Source of the DNA: Methylobacterium sp. Leaf104
Lineage (GTDB): Bacteria > Pseudomonadota > Alphaproteobacteria > Rhizobiales > Beijerinckiaceae
NCBI RefSeq assembly: GCF_001422885.1
Contig: NZ_LMMZ01000012.1
Location: forward strand, 250,388-314,387
Length of the DNA stretch: 64,000 nucleotides
Direction: 5' to 3'
In this document: positions 10,871-23,398 of the stretch, one piece after another
How positions within the stretch are numbered: the stretch's first letter is position 1
Layout: every line of letters begins with the position of its first letter
Notes under the pieces: model-generated
Seen by the model: the letters and a program-made list of their open reading frames with translations, nothing else
Databases searched by the model: none
What the model was told of the DNA's origin: nothing
Translations under genes and position numbers: made by a program

Positions 10871-12217
10871 CTACTGGGTCCGGCTGGTGGCGCTCACCCG
10901 CCAGATCGTCTTGCCGACATCGTCCGAGACCAGCAGCGCACCGGTCTTGTCGAGGATGACGCCCACCGGGCGCCCCTGGGCCTTCTCGTCGGCGTTGAGG
11001 AAGCCGGTCAGCGCGTCGACCGGCTGCCCAGTGGGCTTGCCGTCCTTGAAGGGCACGTAGATCACCTTGTAGCCGCTCTTCGGCCGGCGGTTCCACGAGC
11101 CGTGCTGGGCGACGAACAGGCCGCTCTTCCAGGCCTCCGGGAGGCTGCTGGCCTGCGAGAACGCGATGCCGAGGGAGGCGGTGTGGGTGCCGACCGCGTA
11201 GTCCGGCGCGATCGCCTTGGCGACGAGGTCGGGCTTCTGCGGCTGCACGCGCTCGTCCACGTGGTTGCCCCAGTAGCTGTAGGGCCAGCCGTAGAAGCCG
11301 CCCTCCTGCACGGAGGTGACATAGTCGGGCACGAGGTCGCTGCCGATCTCGTCGCGCTCGTTCACCGCGGTCCAGAGCTTGCCAGTCACTGGCTCGAACC
11401 CGAGGCCGTTCGGGTTGCGCAGGCCGGTGGCGTATTCGCGCATCTGCTTGGTGGCGATGGTGTATTCCCAGATCGCCGCGCGGCCGGTCTCCTTGTCGAG
11501 GCCGTTCTCGCCGACATTGCTGTTCGAGCCGACGGTCACGTAGAGCTTCTGGCCGTCGGGGCTGGCGATGACGTTCTTGGTCCAGTGGTGATTGATGCCG
11601 GACGGCAGGTCGACGACCTTCTCCGGCGTCGCCGTGATCTCGGTCTCGCCCGCCTGATAGGGCACCTTCACCAGCGAATCCGCATTGGCGACGTAGAGGT
11701 CCGAGCCGACCAGCGCCATGCCGAAGGGCGAGTGCAGGTCCTTGAGGAACACGTGGCGCTCCTCGGCGACGCCGTCGCCGTTCGCGTCGCGCAGGAGAAC
11801 GATGCGGTCGGGGCTCTTCACCCCGGCGCCGGCCAGGCTCTTGACCTTGTCGGCGACCCAGTCGGCGACGCCGGTCGAGGGATCGTCGGTCTGCGGCTTG
11901 TTGGCCTCGGCCACGAGCACGTCGCCGTTGGGCAGGAGGGACATCCAGCGCGGATGCTCGAAGTTCTCCGCGTAGGCCGCGACCTGCAGCCCGGCCGCGG
12001 CCTGGGGCTTGGCGCCGCTCTCCCAGCGGGCGACACGGGCGATGTTCACGGTGGGCATCAGGGTCGGGTTCGGAGCCGGCAGGGTCGGGCTGGCGCCCTG
12101 CCCGGCCGAGGCCTCGAGGGTGGCCTTCTCCGGATAGACGATGAAGCGCACGAAGGCTGCGCCGCCGAGAAGGATGACGGCCAGGGCGCCGAGGCCGAGT
12201 TTCGATCGAGTCCGCAT
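10871..12217 (-). CDS. Sorbosone dehydrogenase-family PQQ-type beta-propeller protein
   Basis: 448-residue protein of the soluble glucose/L-sorbosone dehydrogenase fold. Residues 1-25 form an uncleaved membrane anchor or signal ([17 protein letters not shown]), so the catalytic part faces the periplasm. Propeller-type motifs include [60 protein letters not shown], and a terminal [18 protein letters not shown]. The histidine after GINHHW and the Arg-Asn-Pro segment correspond to the PQQ/active-site region of this family. It probably oxidises an aldose or aldehyde using PQQ, which fits a PQQ-rich methylotroph. The actual substrate is unproven. Confidence 0.85.
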   Translation of the reverse strand: MRTRSKLGLGALAVILLGGAAFVRFIVYPEKATLEASAGQGASPTLPAPNPTLMPTVNIARVARWESGAKPQAAAGLQVAAYAENFEHPRWMSLLPNGDVLVAEANKPQTDDPSTGVADWVADKVKSLAGAGVKSPDRIVLLRDANGDGVAEERHVFLKDLHSPFGMALVGSDLYVANADSLVKVPYQAGETEITATPEKVVDLPSGINHHWTKNVIASPDGQKLYVTVGSNSNVGENGLDKETGRAAIWEYTIATKQMREYATGLRNPNGLGFEPVTGKLWTAVNERDEIGSDLVPDYVTSVQEGGFYGWPYSYWGNHVDERVQPQKPDLVAKAIAPDYAVGTHTASLGIAFSQASSLPEAWKSGLFVAQHGSWNRRPKSGYKVIYVPFKDGKPTGQPVDALTGFLNADEKAQGRPVGVILDKTGALLVSDDVGKTIWRVSATSRTQ

Positions 12218-12416
12218 GACGATCACTTCAGCTTGCACGTTGTGCGCGGCCCGCGCGGCCACGTCTCACCGGGTCAAGCCTCCGAGACCGGTTTTGGCTC
12301 CCGCGCGGCGTGCCGCAGACCCTTGCGCGAGCCCGGCCGCTTCCGCTTGAATGCCGTCCGCGACCCTGCGGCCCGGGGCGGCGGTGCCGCGGCCCCTGAT
12401 AACACCGGGTGGACCC

Positions 12417-13373
12417 ATGCTCAGGCGCTCCTTCCTCGTCGGAGTCACGGCGGCGACGCTGATCGTGCCCGGGCGGGCGCGATCGGCCGGCGCGCCGGGC
12501 GGCCTCGTGCTGGCGACGGCGACGCCGGGCGGCTCGTTCCCGGCCTTCGGTCAAGCGCTGGTGGAGGCGCTGGGCGCCGCCGATCCGACCCTGTCCATCA
12601 CCCTGCGGCCGTCCAAGGGCTCGGCCGAGAATGTGGGCCTCCTGAAGGGCGGCACCGTCGACCTCGCCCTGGTCCAGGGCGATTACGCCACCGACGCCCT
12701 CCGGGCCGAGCCCGCGGCGGGGGCGCGCCTCACCGTGGTGGCGCCGGTGAACGCCTCGCCCGGCCTCTTCGTCGTCCCGGCTGCCAGCGGGATCCGCGGG
12801 GTCCCGGACCTCCGGGGCCGGCGCGTCGTCCTCGGCACCCACGCCTCCGGCCTCACCGTCATGGGCCGGACCGTCCTGGCCGGCTCGGGGATCGATCCCG
12901 ACCGCGACATCGAGCCGATCCTCCTCGATCGGGCCGGCGACGGGGCGGTCATGGTGCAGGACGGGCGCGCCGCGGCGCTCTGGGGGGCGGGCCTCGGCTG
13001 GCCCGGCTTCCGGACGCTGGCGGAGGCGCCGGGCGGCGCCCGCTTCTTCGGACCCGCCCCGGACGCGATCGACCGCATCCTGGCGCTGGGGACCTCGCTG
13101 CGCCGCCGCACCGTGCCGGCGAACGCCCTCAAGGGCCAGCAGGCGCCCATCGACACGGTGGGCTCGTGGAGCTTCGTCCTCGCCCGGCCGGACGTCGACG
13201 GAGCGCTGGTGGCCCGCTTCGTCGCGGCTCTGGCCGGGAGTCAGGCGCGCCTCGCGCAGAGCTATCCGCAGGGCGGCGACAGCGACCCGCGCAACCTCGT
13301 CGACGCCGTGCCCCACGGCTGGCTGCACCCGGCGAGCGCCGCCTACCTGCGCGGCATCGGCGCCCTCCCCTGA
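12417..13373 (+). CDS. TAXI-family TRAP transporter solute-binding protein (orphan)
   Basis: 318-residue secreted binding protein. The ATG at 12417 gives MLRRSFLVGVTAATLIVPGR, a signal with an Arg pair that could be Tat or Sec. The TAXI family pattern is visible: LATATPGGSFPAFGQALVEA, then SAENVGLLKGGTVDLALVQGD and the VLGTHASGLTVMGRTVLAGSG region. TRAP systems use such proteins with a fused DctQM membrane unit to import carboxylates or amino acids. No permease gene lies nearby, so it either works with a distant permease or has a sensing role. Confidence 0.8.
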   Translation: MLRRSFLVGVTAATLIVPGRARSAGAPGGLVLATATPGGSFPAFGQALVEALGAADPTLSITLRPSKGSAENVGLLKGGTVDLALVQGDYATDALRAEPAAGARLTVVAPVNASPGLFVVPAASGIRGVPDLRGRRVVLGTHASGLTVMGRTVLAGSGIDPDRDIEPILLDRAGDGAVMVQDGRAAALWGAGLGWPGFRTLAEAPGGARFFGPAPDAIDRILALGTSLRRRTVPANALKGQQAPIDTVGSWSFVLARPDVDGALVARFVAALAGSQARLAQSYPQGGDSDPRNLVDAVPHGWLHPASAAYLRGIGALP

Positions 13374-13435
13374 GGAAAGGCGCAACCTTCGCTCCCGTCG
13401 CCCGGTTGCGCTGAGCGGAAGCGGGGAGAACGACC

Positions 13436-13948
13436 ATGCGGCAGGCCATCTCAGGGATCGTCCTCGCGGTCCTGGCCGGCCCGGCCGGCGCCATCGAGGT
13501 CTCCCGCAGCCGCGACATCCCGGCTCCGCCCGCCGCCGTGTGGGCGCTCATCGGCGGCTTCTGCTCCATCGCCCTGTGGCATCCGCAGGTCGCCGCCTGC
13601 GAGTCCTCCGGAACCCGGGAGGATCTGGACCGGGAGGACAACGAGCCGATGCGCCGGCTCGTCGTCGCCGGGGGCCTCGGCACCCTCGTCGAGGCCGAGA
13701 CCCGGCGCGACGAGGCCGGGATGAGCTACAGCTACGCCTTCGTCGAGGGTCCCCTGCCCGTGGCGGCCTACAACGCCACCCTTCAGGTCCGGCCGAACGG
13801 CACCGGCGCGACGGTGGTCTGGAGCGCGACCTTCGACCCGGCCGGCCTAAGCGAGGTCGCGGCCCGGGCCGATATCGAGGGCGTCTACGACCAGGGCCTC
13901 GACGGCATCGCCCGGGAGTTCGGCGCCCCGGCGGCCCGGCCGAGATAG
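13436..13948 (+). CDS. Secreted SRPBCC-family (polyketide cyclase-like) protein
   Basis: 170-residue protein with a signal peptide (MRQAISGIVLAVLAGPAGAI) followed by a START/SRPBCC ligand-binding fold: IEVSRSRDIPAPPAAVWALI at the N-terminus, and the typical last strand and long helix ending ADIEGVYDQGLDGIAREF. Members bind hydrophobic ligands or catalyse cyclisation. The periplasmic location and lack of enzymatic neighbours leave the role open. It is convergent with the diguanylate cyclase gene. Confidence 0.78.
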   Translation: MRQAISGIVLAVLAGPAGAIEVSRSRDIPAPPAAVWALIGGFCSIALWHPQVAACESSGTREDLDREDNEPMRRLVVAGGLGTLVEAETRRDEAGMSYSYAFVEGPLPVAAYNATLQVRPNGTGATVVWSATFDPAGLSEVAARADIEGVYDQGLDGIAREFGAPAARPR

Positions 13949-13974
13949 GTCGTCTGCGACCGGCCGCTGCGGGA

Positions 13975-15543
13975 TCAGCCGGCCGCCAGGCGAAGGCCGG
14001 CCCTGTCCGGGCGCCGGACCTGCACCTGATTGCGCCCGTTCGCCTTGGCCGCGTAGAGCGCCTGGTCCGCCGCCTCGACGAAGGCGACGGGGTCGACCGC
14101 CCGGATCTCGGGAATCTGCGCCAGGCCGATGCTCACCGTGAGCATTCCGAGGGGGCTGCCGGCATGGGGCAGCGCCCAGCCCGCCACGGCCTCGCGGATG
14201 CGCTGGGCGACGGTCTCCGCCCCCGCCGCATCGGTCTCGGGCAGGATCACGGCGAATTCCTCGCCGCCGATGCGGCAGGCCGTGTCGGAGACGCTGGCGA
14301 TGCCGACCTCGATGGAGCGGGCGATCAGCCGCAGGGCCTCGTCGCCCCGCTGATGCCCGTAGCGATCGTTGAAGCCCTTGAAGTAGTCCGCGTCGAGAAC
14401 GAGGAGCGAGAGCGGCAGCTGGTTGCGGACAGCCCGGCGCCATTCGCGGCCCAGGACGTCGTCGAACCGCCGCCGGTTGGCGAGGCCCGTCAGGGCATCG
14501 GTGGTCGCCAGCTTCTCCAGCTGGACGTTGAGGTCGAGGGCAGCCTGCTCCGCCGCCTTGCGCTGGTGCAGCTCACGCCGGAACAGCCCGGTCAGGACGA
14601 TGGTGGTGGCGCACAGGCTGAGCACCACCGCGCCGAGAACGAGGGCGCGGTGCCACCACTCGGCGTAGATCTCCGCGGGCGCCACGGCGATGCTGAGATG
14701 GAGCGGAAGGTCCCCGACCTTGGTGAACACGAAGTCGCGGTTGCCCTCGCCCACCATCGCGGGGCCGCTGAAGCGGCCCTCCGGCGCATCGAGGAACCGC
14801 CGGTAGCTGTCGGTGGCCGAGACGCTGCGGCCGATCACGCCCTCGTCGTAGGGCTCGCGCATGATGATCGCACCGCCCGGACCGTGAAGGGTGACGGTGC
14901 CGGCGTGATCGGCGCCGACGGCGGCGAAGAGCTGGCGGAAATAGTCGAGATAGATCGATCCGAGCACCACTCCGGCGAAGCTGCCGTCCGGGTCCGACAG
15001 GCGCCGGCTGATGATCAGCACCCGCCTGCCGGTGAGGCGCGAGATCAGCGGCTGGCTGATGTGCAGCGCGTTTCCCGGATGGCTGACGTGATACTGGAAG
15101 TATTCGCGGTCGGCGTAGTTCAGCGGCTCCGGCGTGAGCGATTTCGAGCTGATGATGAGCTTGCCGGTCCTGTCGAACACGAGGGTGTGGCCGAAATTCT
15201 CGGCGGTGGCGGCGCGGTCGAACAGGATCATCTGCCGGAGCTCGGGATCGGCCTCGGCGAGCTCGGGAAGCTTCAGGCCGTCGACCACGGACCGCAGGGA
15301 GAGGTCGTAGATCTCGATGTTGCGGGCGATGTCCCGCCCGAGGACCTGCACGAGGCTGCGCGACGTCATCTCCGAGCGCCGGGCCGCATCGAGGCGCATC
15401 TGCCAGAGCATGAAGGCCGAGACGGCGCAGAGACCGACCACCGAGAGCAGGTTGATGGCGCTCAGCCACCGGGCCGAGTGCGTCCACTGAAAGTGCCGCA
15501 TCCGGAGGGGTTGCGTCGGCATCGTCAGGATCCTGGCATCCAT
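13975..15543 (-). CDS. Membrane-bound diguanylate cyclase with periplasmic dCache-type sensor
   Basis: 522-residue inner-membrane enzyme making cyclic di-GMP. One helix at about residues 29-48 is followed by a periplasmic PDC/dCache sensor to about 295 (with FGHTLVFDRTGKLIISSKSL). A second helix lies at about 300-325, then a GGDEF domain starts at DALTGLANRRRFD. The active site is intact (CRIGGEEFAVILPE), with the downstream YAAKANGRNQV motif. No RxxD inhibitory site is visible five residues before GGEEF, so product inhibition may be weak. It is one of three GGDEF proteins in the window. Confidence 0.92.
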   Translation of the reverse strand: MDARILTMPTQPLRMRHFQWTHSARWLSAINLLSVVGLCAVSAFMLWQMRLDAARRSEMTSRSLVQVLGRDIARNIEIYDLSLRSVVDGLKLPELAEADPELRQMILFDRAATAENFGHTLVFDRTGKLIISSKSLTPEPLNYADREYFQYHVSHPGNALHISQPLISRLTGRRVLIISRRLSDPDGSFAGVVLGSIYLDYFRQLFAAVGADHAGTVTLHGPGGAIIMREPYDEGVIGRSVSATDSYRRFLDAPEGRFSGPAMVGEGNRDFVFTKVGDLPLHLSIAVAPAEIYAEWWHRALVLGAVVLSLCATTIVLTGLFRRELHQRKAAEQAALDLNVQLEKLATTDALTGLANRRRFDDVLGREWRRAVRNQLPLSLLVLDADYFKGFNDRYGHQRGDEALRLIARSIEVGIASVSDTACRIGGEEFAVILPETDAAGAETVAQRIREAVAGWALPHAGSPLGMLTVSIGLAQIPEIRAVDPVAFVEAADQALYAAKANGRNQVQVRRPDRAGLRLAAG

Positions 15544-15747
15544 CGGTGATCCGGCGGCGGACGGGTTGGCGGGAGGATGACGAGAGCCGGCAGGACCGAG
15601 TCATCGCCCGGGAGCGGTTAATTCTTCCCCCGTCGGGCGCGTCCCGCGCGACGGCGGACCGTCCGGGACGACCCGGCGGGCGGATCAAGCGGCCGTCCGG
15701 CGGCGTTGCCCGGTCGAAGCGGACCGAACCGGACGGAAGGACACGCC

Positions 15748-15972
15748 ATGGCATCCCGGCACAGCCCCATCCTGCTCCTCGCCCTCGGGCTGGCGACGCC
15801 GGCCGCGGCTCAGACGCCGCCGGCTTCCAGTGGGGACGCGCGCGGCGCGGCGGTGTGCGCGGCGCAGGCCGACAGGAACGGCCTCACGGGGGCCGGCCGC
15901 GACACCTTCCTGCGGGAATGCCTGGCCGGCGAGACCCTGGACCGGCCGAAGGCGGATCCGTCGAAGCCGTGA
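15748..15972 (+). CDS. Small secreted PsiF-repeat-like protein
   Basis: 74-residue exported peptide. A signal sequence (MASRHSPILLLALGLATPAA) precedes a short mature part. That part contains AVCAAQADRNGLTGAGRDTF then LRECLAG, matching the PsiF repeat pattern (Cys, Ala-rich helix, Leu-Thr-Gly, Arg-x-x-Phe, Cys-Leu). The two cysteines could form a disulfide. PsiF proteins are phosphate-starvation inducible in enterics, but their function is unknown. The ATG at 15748 was chosen because it begins the signal peptide. Confidence 0.65.
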   Translation: MASRHSPILLLALGLATPAAAQTPPASSGDARGAAVCAAQADRNGLTGAGRDTFLRECLAGETLDRPKADPSKP

Positions 15973-15991
15973 CCGGTTCGGCGGCCGTCGC

Positions 15992-16279
15992 TCAGAGCAC
16001 GGCCGTCAGCTTGTCCGCCATGGATTGCTCCTTGTCGCGCCGGGACGAGAACGCCATCGTGAAGAAGACGCGCTGGACGCCGATCTCGCTGAGCTTGGCC
16101 TCGCAGGCCTCGATGAGCGCGCAGATCTCGCCGAGTTCGCCCTCGATATTCGTCCCGTTGGCATGCATCTCGGCATCGAGGGGACTCGCGTCGATGATCG
16201 CCTTGATCGCCTTCACGTAGGGCGAGACCGATGGTCCGACGCCCATCGGGACGATGCACAGATCCGCCACGACCTTCAT
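15992..16279 (-). CDS. MTH1187 family thiamine-binding-type protein
   Basis: 95-residue cytoplasmic protein of the MTH1187/YkoF-like superfamily (formerly DUF77). It begins MKVVADLCIVPMGVGPSVSP and contains the conserved MHANGTNIEGELGEICALIE segment, which holds the ligand-contact residues. The fold is a ferredoxin-like dimer that binds thiamine or hydroxymethylpyrimidine in characterised relatives. No thiamine biosynthesis or transport genes adjoin it and no TPP riboswitch is visible upstream. A perfect short dyad lies 25 bases before the start. Confidence 0.85.
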   Translation of the reverse strand: MKVVADLCIVPMGVGPSVSPYVKAIKAIIDASPLDAEMHANGTNIEGELGEICALIEACEAKLSEIGVQRVFFTMAFSSRRDKEQSMADKLTAVL

Positions 16280-16651
16280 GATACTTCTCCCTGCGCTTCA
16301 CGGTCCTGCCAGAGGTGGCAGGTGTCCTGTCCTGTCAATCACCTCCGGGGACCGCCCGCTCGCCCCAAACTGAAATCGGCGGCGAGTCCTTTGCCGGAGG
16401 CAGTCTTCGTCGAAGCAGGGACGGGGATCGCGGAATGCGGCCCTCCGGTTCCCAGTCGTCGGTGTCCGTGATCGCCCCTCGGCCAGGCCGGGGGCCGGAT
16501 CATCCCGTGCGGAACGGAATCGCCGCCTTCGCCGTATCTGCTGATCACTGGGGACCCCTCCCCGGCCCGCGGCCCTGACCCATCCGGGACCGGATGCATC
16601 CTGGCTCCGAGCCCGTTCGGGGAGCGGTCGGTTGGACGGGAGACGACAGCC
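16280..16651. other. 372-bp intergenic region between divergent genes
   Basis: This region lies between the thiamine-binding-type gene (minus) and the phospholipase-like gene (plus). It must hold both promoters. A perfect dyad is at 16305-16322. I see no open frame with coding character, no RNA gene and no TPP riboswitch core. Confidence 0.6.
16305..16322. promoter_or_regulatory. Perfect 7-bp dyad upstream of thiamine-binding-type gene
   Basis: CCTGCCA at 16305-16311 and TGGCAGG at 16316-16322 are perfect arms around GAGG. They lie 26-43 bases upstream of the minus-strand start at 16279. It may be an operator or a leader hairpin. The regulator is unknown. Confidence 0.4.
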
Positions 16652-17242
16652 TTGACCGACAGGTTTCGCGCCTTTGCCGCTGCGATCGCCGCGCTGCTGA
16701 TGCTGACGGCGGGGGCGGTTCAGGCCCAGACCGCCACCGAGGCGCCGGCCGTCCCGGTGGAGGAGGACGTGCGGCCGGGTCCGCCGCCTCCGCTGCCGGA
16801 TCTGGCCGATTCCAACGGGCGGGCGGGCGAGCCCCTGAACCAGCCCGGCCCGGCCTCCGGCATCCCCAGGGCGCTTCGCGGCTCCGCTGACCGGGCCGGC
16901 GGACCGGCCAACGACCTGACGCAGGTCGACCGGCCCGACGAGCCGCCGCTGCCCAAGGCCGATCTCGCGCAGGTGCTGGAGGGCAAGGCCCTGTTTCACG
17001 GCAATTACTGCGGCGCCGGCCAGCGCGGCGAGGGCCTGCCGCCCACCGACGACCTCGACGCGGCCTGCATGCGCCACGACGCCTGCTTCGACGCCGCCGG
17101 GCATCGTTCCTGCGCCTGCAACGTCACCCTCGAACGGGAGGCGGCCGCCGTCTCGGAGCGGCCCGGCCTCTCGCGCCAGGTCCGCGAGCGGGCCCTCAGC
17201 GTGGCCCAGGCGGCCGACGTGATGGCCTGCCAGGCGCCCTGA
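16652..17242 (+). CDS. Secreted phospholipase A2-like protein
   Basis: 196-residue exported protein using a TTG start at 16652. This is supported by a GGGAGACGA-type ribosome site and by the signal peptide that immediately follows (TDRFRAFAAAIAALLMLTAG). A proline-rich linker of about 60 residues leads to a phospholipase A2 core: HGNYCGAGQRGEG, then DDLDAACMRHDACFD carrying the His-Asp catalytic pair, and paired cysteines (CACN, C near the end). The Ca2+-loop glycines are partly kept. Prokaryotic PLA2 domains are rare and mostly secreted. Activity is inferred from the motif only. Confidence 0.75.
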   Translation: MTDRFRAFAAAIAALLMLTAGAVQAQTATEAPAVPVEEDVRPGPPPPLPDLADSNGRAGEPLNQPGPASGIPRALRGSADRAGGPANDLTQVDRPDEPPLPKADLAQVLEGKALFHGNYCGAGQRGEGLPPTDDLDAACMRHDACFDAAGHRSCACNVTLEREAAAVSERPGLSRQVRERALSVAQAADVMACQAP

Positions 17243-17293
17243 TCGGGTCTCCGGGACCGGCGAGCCCCGACGGTCCCGCGCCCGCAGGAAAAC

Positions 17294-17319
17294 GGCCGCC
17301 GCTCGGGGGAGCGACGGCC
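17294..17319. terminator. Hairpin between convergent PLA2-like gene and lpdA
   Basis: An 11-bp stem with one mismatch (GGCCGCCGCTC at 17294-17304, GAGCGACGGCC at 17309-17319) around a GGGG loop lies between the convergent stops at 17242 and 17345. It could terminate both transcripts. It has no clear T-run. Confidence 0.55.
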
Positions 17320-17344
17320 GCCGGGACGCGAGAGCGTGCGGGGA

Positions 17345-18745
17345 TCAGATGTGGATCGCGCGCTTGCCGACCGCGAGGGCCGCTTCCTTGACCGCCTCCG
17401 TGAGGGTCGGGTGGGCGTGGCAGGTGCGGGCGACGTCCTCGGCCGAGGCGCCGAACTCCATCGCCACCGCGACCTCCGCGATCAGGTTGCCGGCATCGGC
17501 CCCCACGATGTGGACGCCGAGGACGCGGTCGGTGGTCGCGTCGGCCAGGATCTTCACGAAGCCGTCCGTGGTGTGGTTCACCTTGGCGCGGCCATTGGCG
17601 GTGAAGGGGAATTTCCCGCTGTTGTAGGCGATGCCGTCCTTCTTCAGCTCTTCCTCCGTCTTCCCGACGGAGGCGACCTCCGGATAGGTGTAGACCACGT
17701 TCGGGATCACGCCGTAATTCACGTGGCCCGACTGGCCGGCCAGCAGCTCGGCCACGGCCACCCCCTCGTCCTCGGCCTTGTGGGCCAGCATCGGCCCGGC
17801 GATGACGTCGCCGATCGCGTAGATGCCGGTGACGTTGGTGGCGTAGTGGCTGTCCGTCTGGATGCGGCCCTTGTTGTCGAGGCCGACGCCCACCGTCTCC
17901 AGGCCGAGGCCCTCGGTGTAGGGCACCCGGCCGATGGCCACGAGCACCACGTCGGCCTGCAGCTTCTCGGCCTCGCCGCCGGCGGCGGGCTCCACCGTGA
18001 CGGTGGCGGCGCCGTCGCCGACCTCGACGCCCGTGACCTTGGACGAGAGCTTGAACTGCACGCCCTGCTTGCCGAGGATGCGCTGGAACTGCTTGCCGAC
18101 CTCGCCGTCCATGCCCGGGAGGATCCGGTCGAGATACTCGACCACGGTCACTTCCGATCCGAGGCGACGCCAGACCGAGCCGAGCTCGAGGCCGATGACG
18201 CCGGCACCGATGATGAGGAGCTTGCCCGGGACCTTCTCCAGGGCGAGGGCACCGGTGGAGGAGACGACGATCTTCTCGTCGATGGTGACGCCGGGGAGCT
18301 TCGTGACGTCCGAGCCCGTGGCGATGACAACGTTCTTCGTCTCCAGGAGCTGGTTGCCGCCGTCCTCGGACAGCACCTCGACGCGGCCCGCGCCGGCCAG
18401 CCGCGCGGTGCCCCGATAGGCGTCGATGCCGTTCTTCTTGAGCAGGAACTCGACGCCCTTGGTGTTGCCGTCGACGCCGTCCTGCTTGAAGGTCATCATC
18501 TTGGCGAGGTCGAGCTCGGGCGCGTTCACGATGACGCCCATGTCGGCGAAGTGCTTGCCCGCCTCCTCGAAGGCCTCGGAGGCGTGCAGCAGCGCCTTCG
18601 AGGGAATGCAGCCGACGTTGAGGCAGGTGCCGCCATGGCTGGCCCGCTTCTCCACCACGGCCGTCTTGAGGCCGAGCTGGGCGGCCCGGATGGCGCAGAC
18701 GTAACCGCCGGGGCCGGTGCCGATGACGACGAGATCGTAGGACAT
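17345..18745 (-). CDS. lpdA: Dihydrolipoyl dehydrogenase (E3)
   Basis: 466-residue FAD enzyme that reoxidises the lipoyl arm of the 2-oxoglutarate dehydrogenase complex, passing electrons to NAD+. It shows the N-terminal FAD motif [20 protein letters not shown], the redox-active disulfide [13 protein letters not shown], the NAD motif [19 protein letters not shown], and the C-terminal HAHPTLTEA catalytic His-Glu dyad. The ATG at 18745 places the FAD motif at the N-terminus. It is the last gene of mdh-sucCDAB-lpdA, 114 bases after sucB. Confidence 0.97.
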   Translation of the reverse strand: MSYDLVVIGTGPGGYVCAIRAAQLGLKTAVVEKRASHGGTCLNVGCIPSKALLHASEAFEEAGKHFADMGVIVNAPELDLAKMMTFKQDGVDGNTKGVEFLLKKNGIDAYRGTARLAGAGRVEVLSEDGGNQLLETKNVVIATGSDVTKLPGVTIDEKIVVSSTGALALEKVPGKLLIIGAGVIGLELGSVWRRLGSEVTVVEYLDRILPGMDGEVGKQFQRILGKQGVQFKLSSKVTGVEVGDGAATVTVEPAAGGEAEKLQADVVLVAIGRVPYTEGLGLETVGVGLDNKGRIQTDSHYATNVTGIYAIGDVIAGPMLAHKAEDEGVAVAELLAGQSGHVNYGVIPNVVYTYPEVASVGKTEEELKKDGIAYNSGKFPFTANGRAKVNHTTDGFVKILADATTDRVLGVHIVGADAGNLIAEVAVAMEFGASAEDVARTCHAHPTLTEAVKEAALAVGKRAIHI

Positions 18746-18859
18746 AGGAATCTGACTCGCTGGATTGGGCGGCGGGTCATGCCCCACCATCGATGGACGA
18801 AGCGCGCGGAAGCGTCCGGCCACGCGGGAGCGCGGCCGGCGGACGGCAGCTGCCGGGCC

Positions 18860-20152
18860 TTAGAGGTCGAGCACGAGGCGTGCCGGATCCTCGAGCGCCT
18901 CCTTGACGCGCACGAGGAAGGTCACGGCCTCCTTCCCGTCGACGATGCGGTGATCGTAGGACAGGGCGAGGTACATCATCGGCCGCGCCTCGATCTTGCC
19001 GGCGCGCACGACGGGGCGCTCCTCGATGCGGTGCATGCCGAGGATGCCGGATTGCGGCGCGTTGAGGATCGGGGTCGACATCAGCGAGCCGTAGATGCCG
19101 CCGTTGGTGATCGTGAAGGTGCCGCCCTGCATCTCGTCGATGGAGAGCTTGCCGTCGCGGGCCTTCTTGCCGAAGCCGGCGATCTTCTTCTCGATGCCCG
19201 CGATCGACAGGTCGTCGGCATCGCGCACCACCGGCACCACGAGGCCCTTGTCGGTGCCGACGGCGATGCCGATGTGGTAGTAGTTCTTGTAGACGAGGTC
19301 CTGCCCGTCGATCTCGGCGTTCACCGCCGGCACGTCCTTGAGGGCGCCGATCACCGCCTTGGTGAAGAAGCCCATGAAGCCGAGCTTGGTGCCGTGCTTC
19401 TTCTCGAAGATGTCCTTGTACTGGCTCCGCATCGCCATCACGGCCGACATGTCGACGTCGTTGAACGTCGTCAGCATCGCGGCGGTGTCCTGCGCGTCCT
19501 TGAGACGGCGGGCGATGGTCTGGCGCAGCTTGGTCATGCGCACGCGCTCCTCGCGCGCCGCATCGTCGGGCTTCGAGGGCGCGCGCGGGGCGGCGGGCTT
19601 CGCCTCCCGGGCGGGCGCGGGCGCCGGGGCGGACGGCCCCTTGGCGGTCGCCTCCAGCATGTCGCCCTTGGTCACGCGGCCGTCCTTGCCGCTGCCGTTC
19701 AGGGTCGCGGGGTCGATGCCGGACTCGCGCGCCATCTTGGCGACCGCGGGGCCGTGGTCGCCGGACTCGCGGGCGGCCGCGGGGGCGGCGTCGCCGTGGT
19801 TGCCGTAGGCGGCCGAGGAATCCTGGGCCGGAGCCTCCGCGGGCTTGCCCTCGGCCTTGGTCTCGGCCTTGGCTTCGGCCTTCTTCGGCGCCGCGGCCTT
19901 GCCGCCGCCGGCCCCGGCCTCGACGATCGAGCCGAGGAGCGCGCCGGGCTCCACCGTCTCGCCGTCCTTGGCCAGGATCTCGCCGAGCTGGCCCGCCGCC
20001 GGGGCGTTCACCTCCAGGGTGACCTTGTCGGTCTCGAGCTCGACCAGAGGCTCGTCGGCCGCCACGGTGTCGCCCGGCTTCTTGAACCAGCGGCCGATGG
20101 TGGCCTCGCTCACGGATTCGCCCAGGGTCGGGACGACGATATCGGTTGCCAT
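18860..20152 (-). CDS. sucB: 2-Oxoglutarate dehydrogenase E2, dihydrolipoyl succinyltransferase
   Basis: 430-residue core subunit that transfers succinyl groups to CoA. The single lipoyl domain (about residues 2-77) carries the lipoylated lysine in [17 protein letters not shown]. An Ala/Pro/Lys-rich linker follows. The peripheral-subunit binding domain is at about 135-170 ([20 protein letters not shown]). The catalytic acyltransferase domain ends with [14 protein letters not shown], containing the active-site His. It sits 80 bases downstream of sucA in the TCA operon. Confidence 0.97.
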   Translation of the reverse strand: MATDIVVPTLGESVSEATIGRWFKKPGDTVAADEPLVELETDKVTLEVNAPAAGQLGEILAKDGETVEPGALLGSIVEAGAGGGKAAAPKKAEAKAETKAEGKPAEAPAQDSSAAYGNHGDAAPAAARESGDHGPAVAKMARESGIDPATLNGSGKDGRVTKGDMLEATAKGPSAPAPAPAREAKPAAPRAPSKPDDAAREERVRMTKLRQTIARRLKDAQDTAAMLTTFNDVDMSAVMAMRSQYKDIFEKKHGTKLGFMGFFTKAVIGALKDVPAVNAEIDGQDLVYKNYYHIGIAVGTDKGLVVPVVRDADDLSIAGIEKKIAGFGKKARDGKLSIDEMQGGTFTITNGGIYGSLMSTPILNAPQSGILGMHRIEERPVVRAGKIEARPMMYLALSYDHRIVDGKEAVTFLVRVKEALEDPARLVLDL

Positions 20153-20232
20153 GGTTCAGTGTCCGTCCGGAGGGTTCGGGACGCCGCTCCGCGGCGCCCT
20201 CGGATCGAGAAACGTGGGGGAAAGGCGGGCGG

Positions 20233-23205
<2,973 letters not shown>

Positions 23206-23230
23206 CGTTCGGGTCATCCTGCCGCTGTGC

Positions 23231-23254
23231 GGGGTCCTCCGCCGGGGAGGCCCC
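23231..23254 (-). promoter_or_regulatory. Hairpin in the sucD-sucA intergenic region
   Basis: GGGGTCCTCC at 23231-23240 pairs with GGAGGCCCC at 23246-23254 with one bulged base. It sits 14-50 bases before the sucA start codons within the operon's largest internal gap. It could set a processing point or modulate sucA expression. Function is speculative. Confidence 0.35.
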
Positions 23255-23398
23255 CTGCCCGACCCACCTCGGCGCGGATCGCGGAGGGGATCGGATGTAT
23301 CGGGAAAGACGCGGGCACCGTCGGGCTCGCGTCGCTCGTTCGTAGATGGGGTCGCGGACCTGAACGCCGGAGCAATGCAGGCCTGCGATCCCCGCGCG

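Noticed and set aside
11380..11400. A tRNA T-loop-like sequence (GGCTCGAACCC)
   Set aside because: It lies inside a well-supported coding region and has no paired acceptor or anticodon arms around it.
16280..16651. A TPP riboswitch for the thiamine-binding-type gene
   Set aside because: The conserved CUGAGA and thi-box segments are not present on the minus strand.
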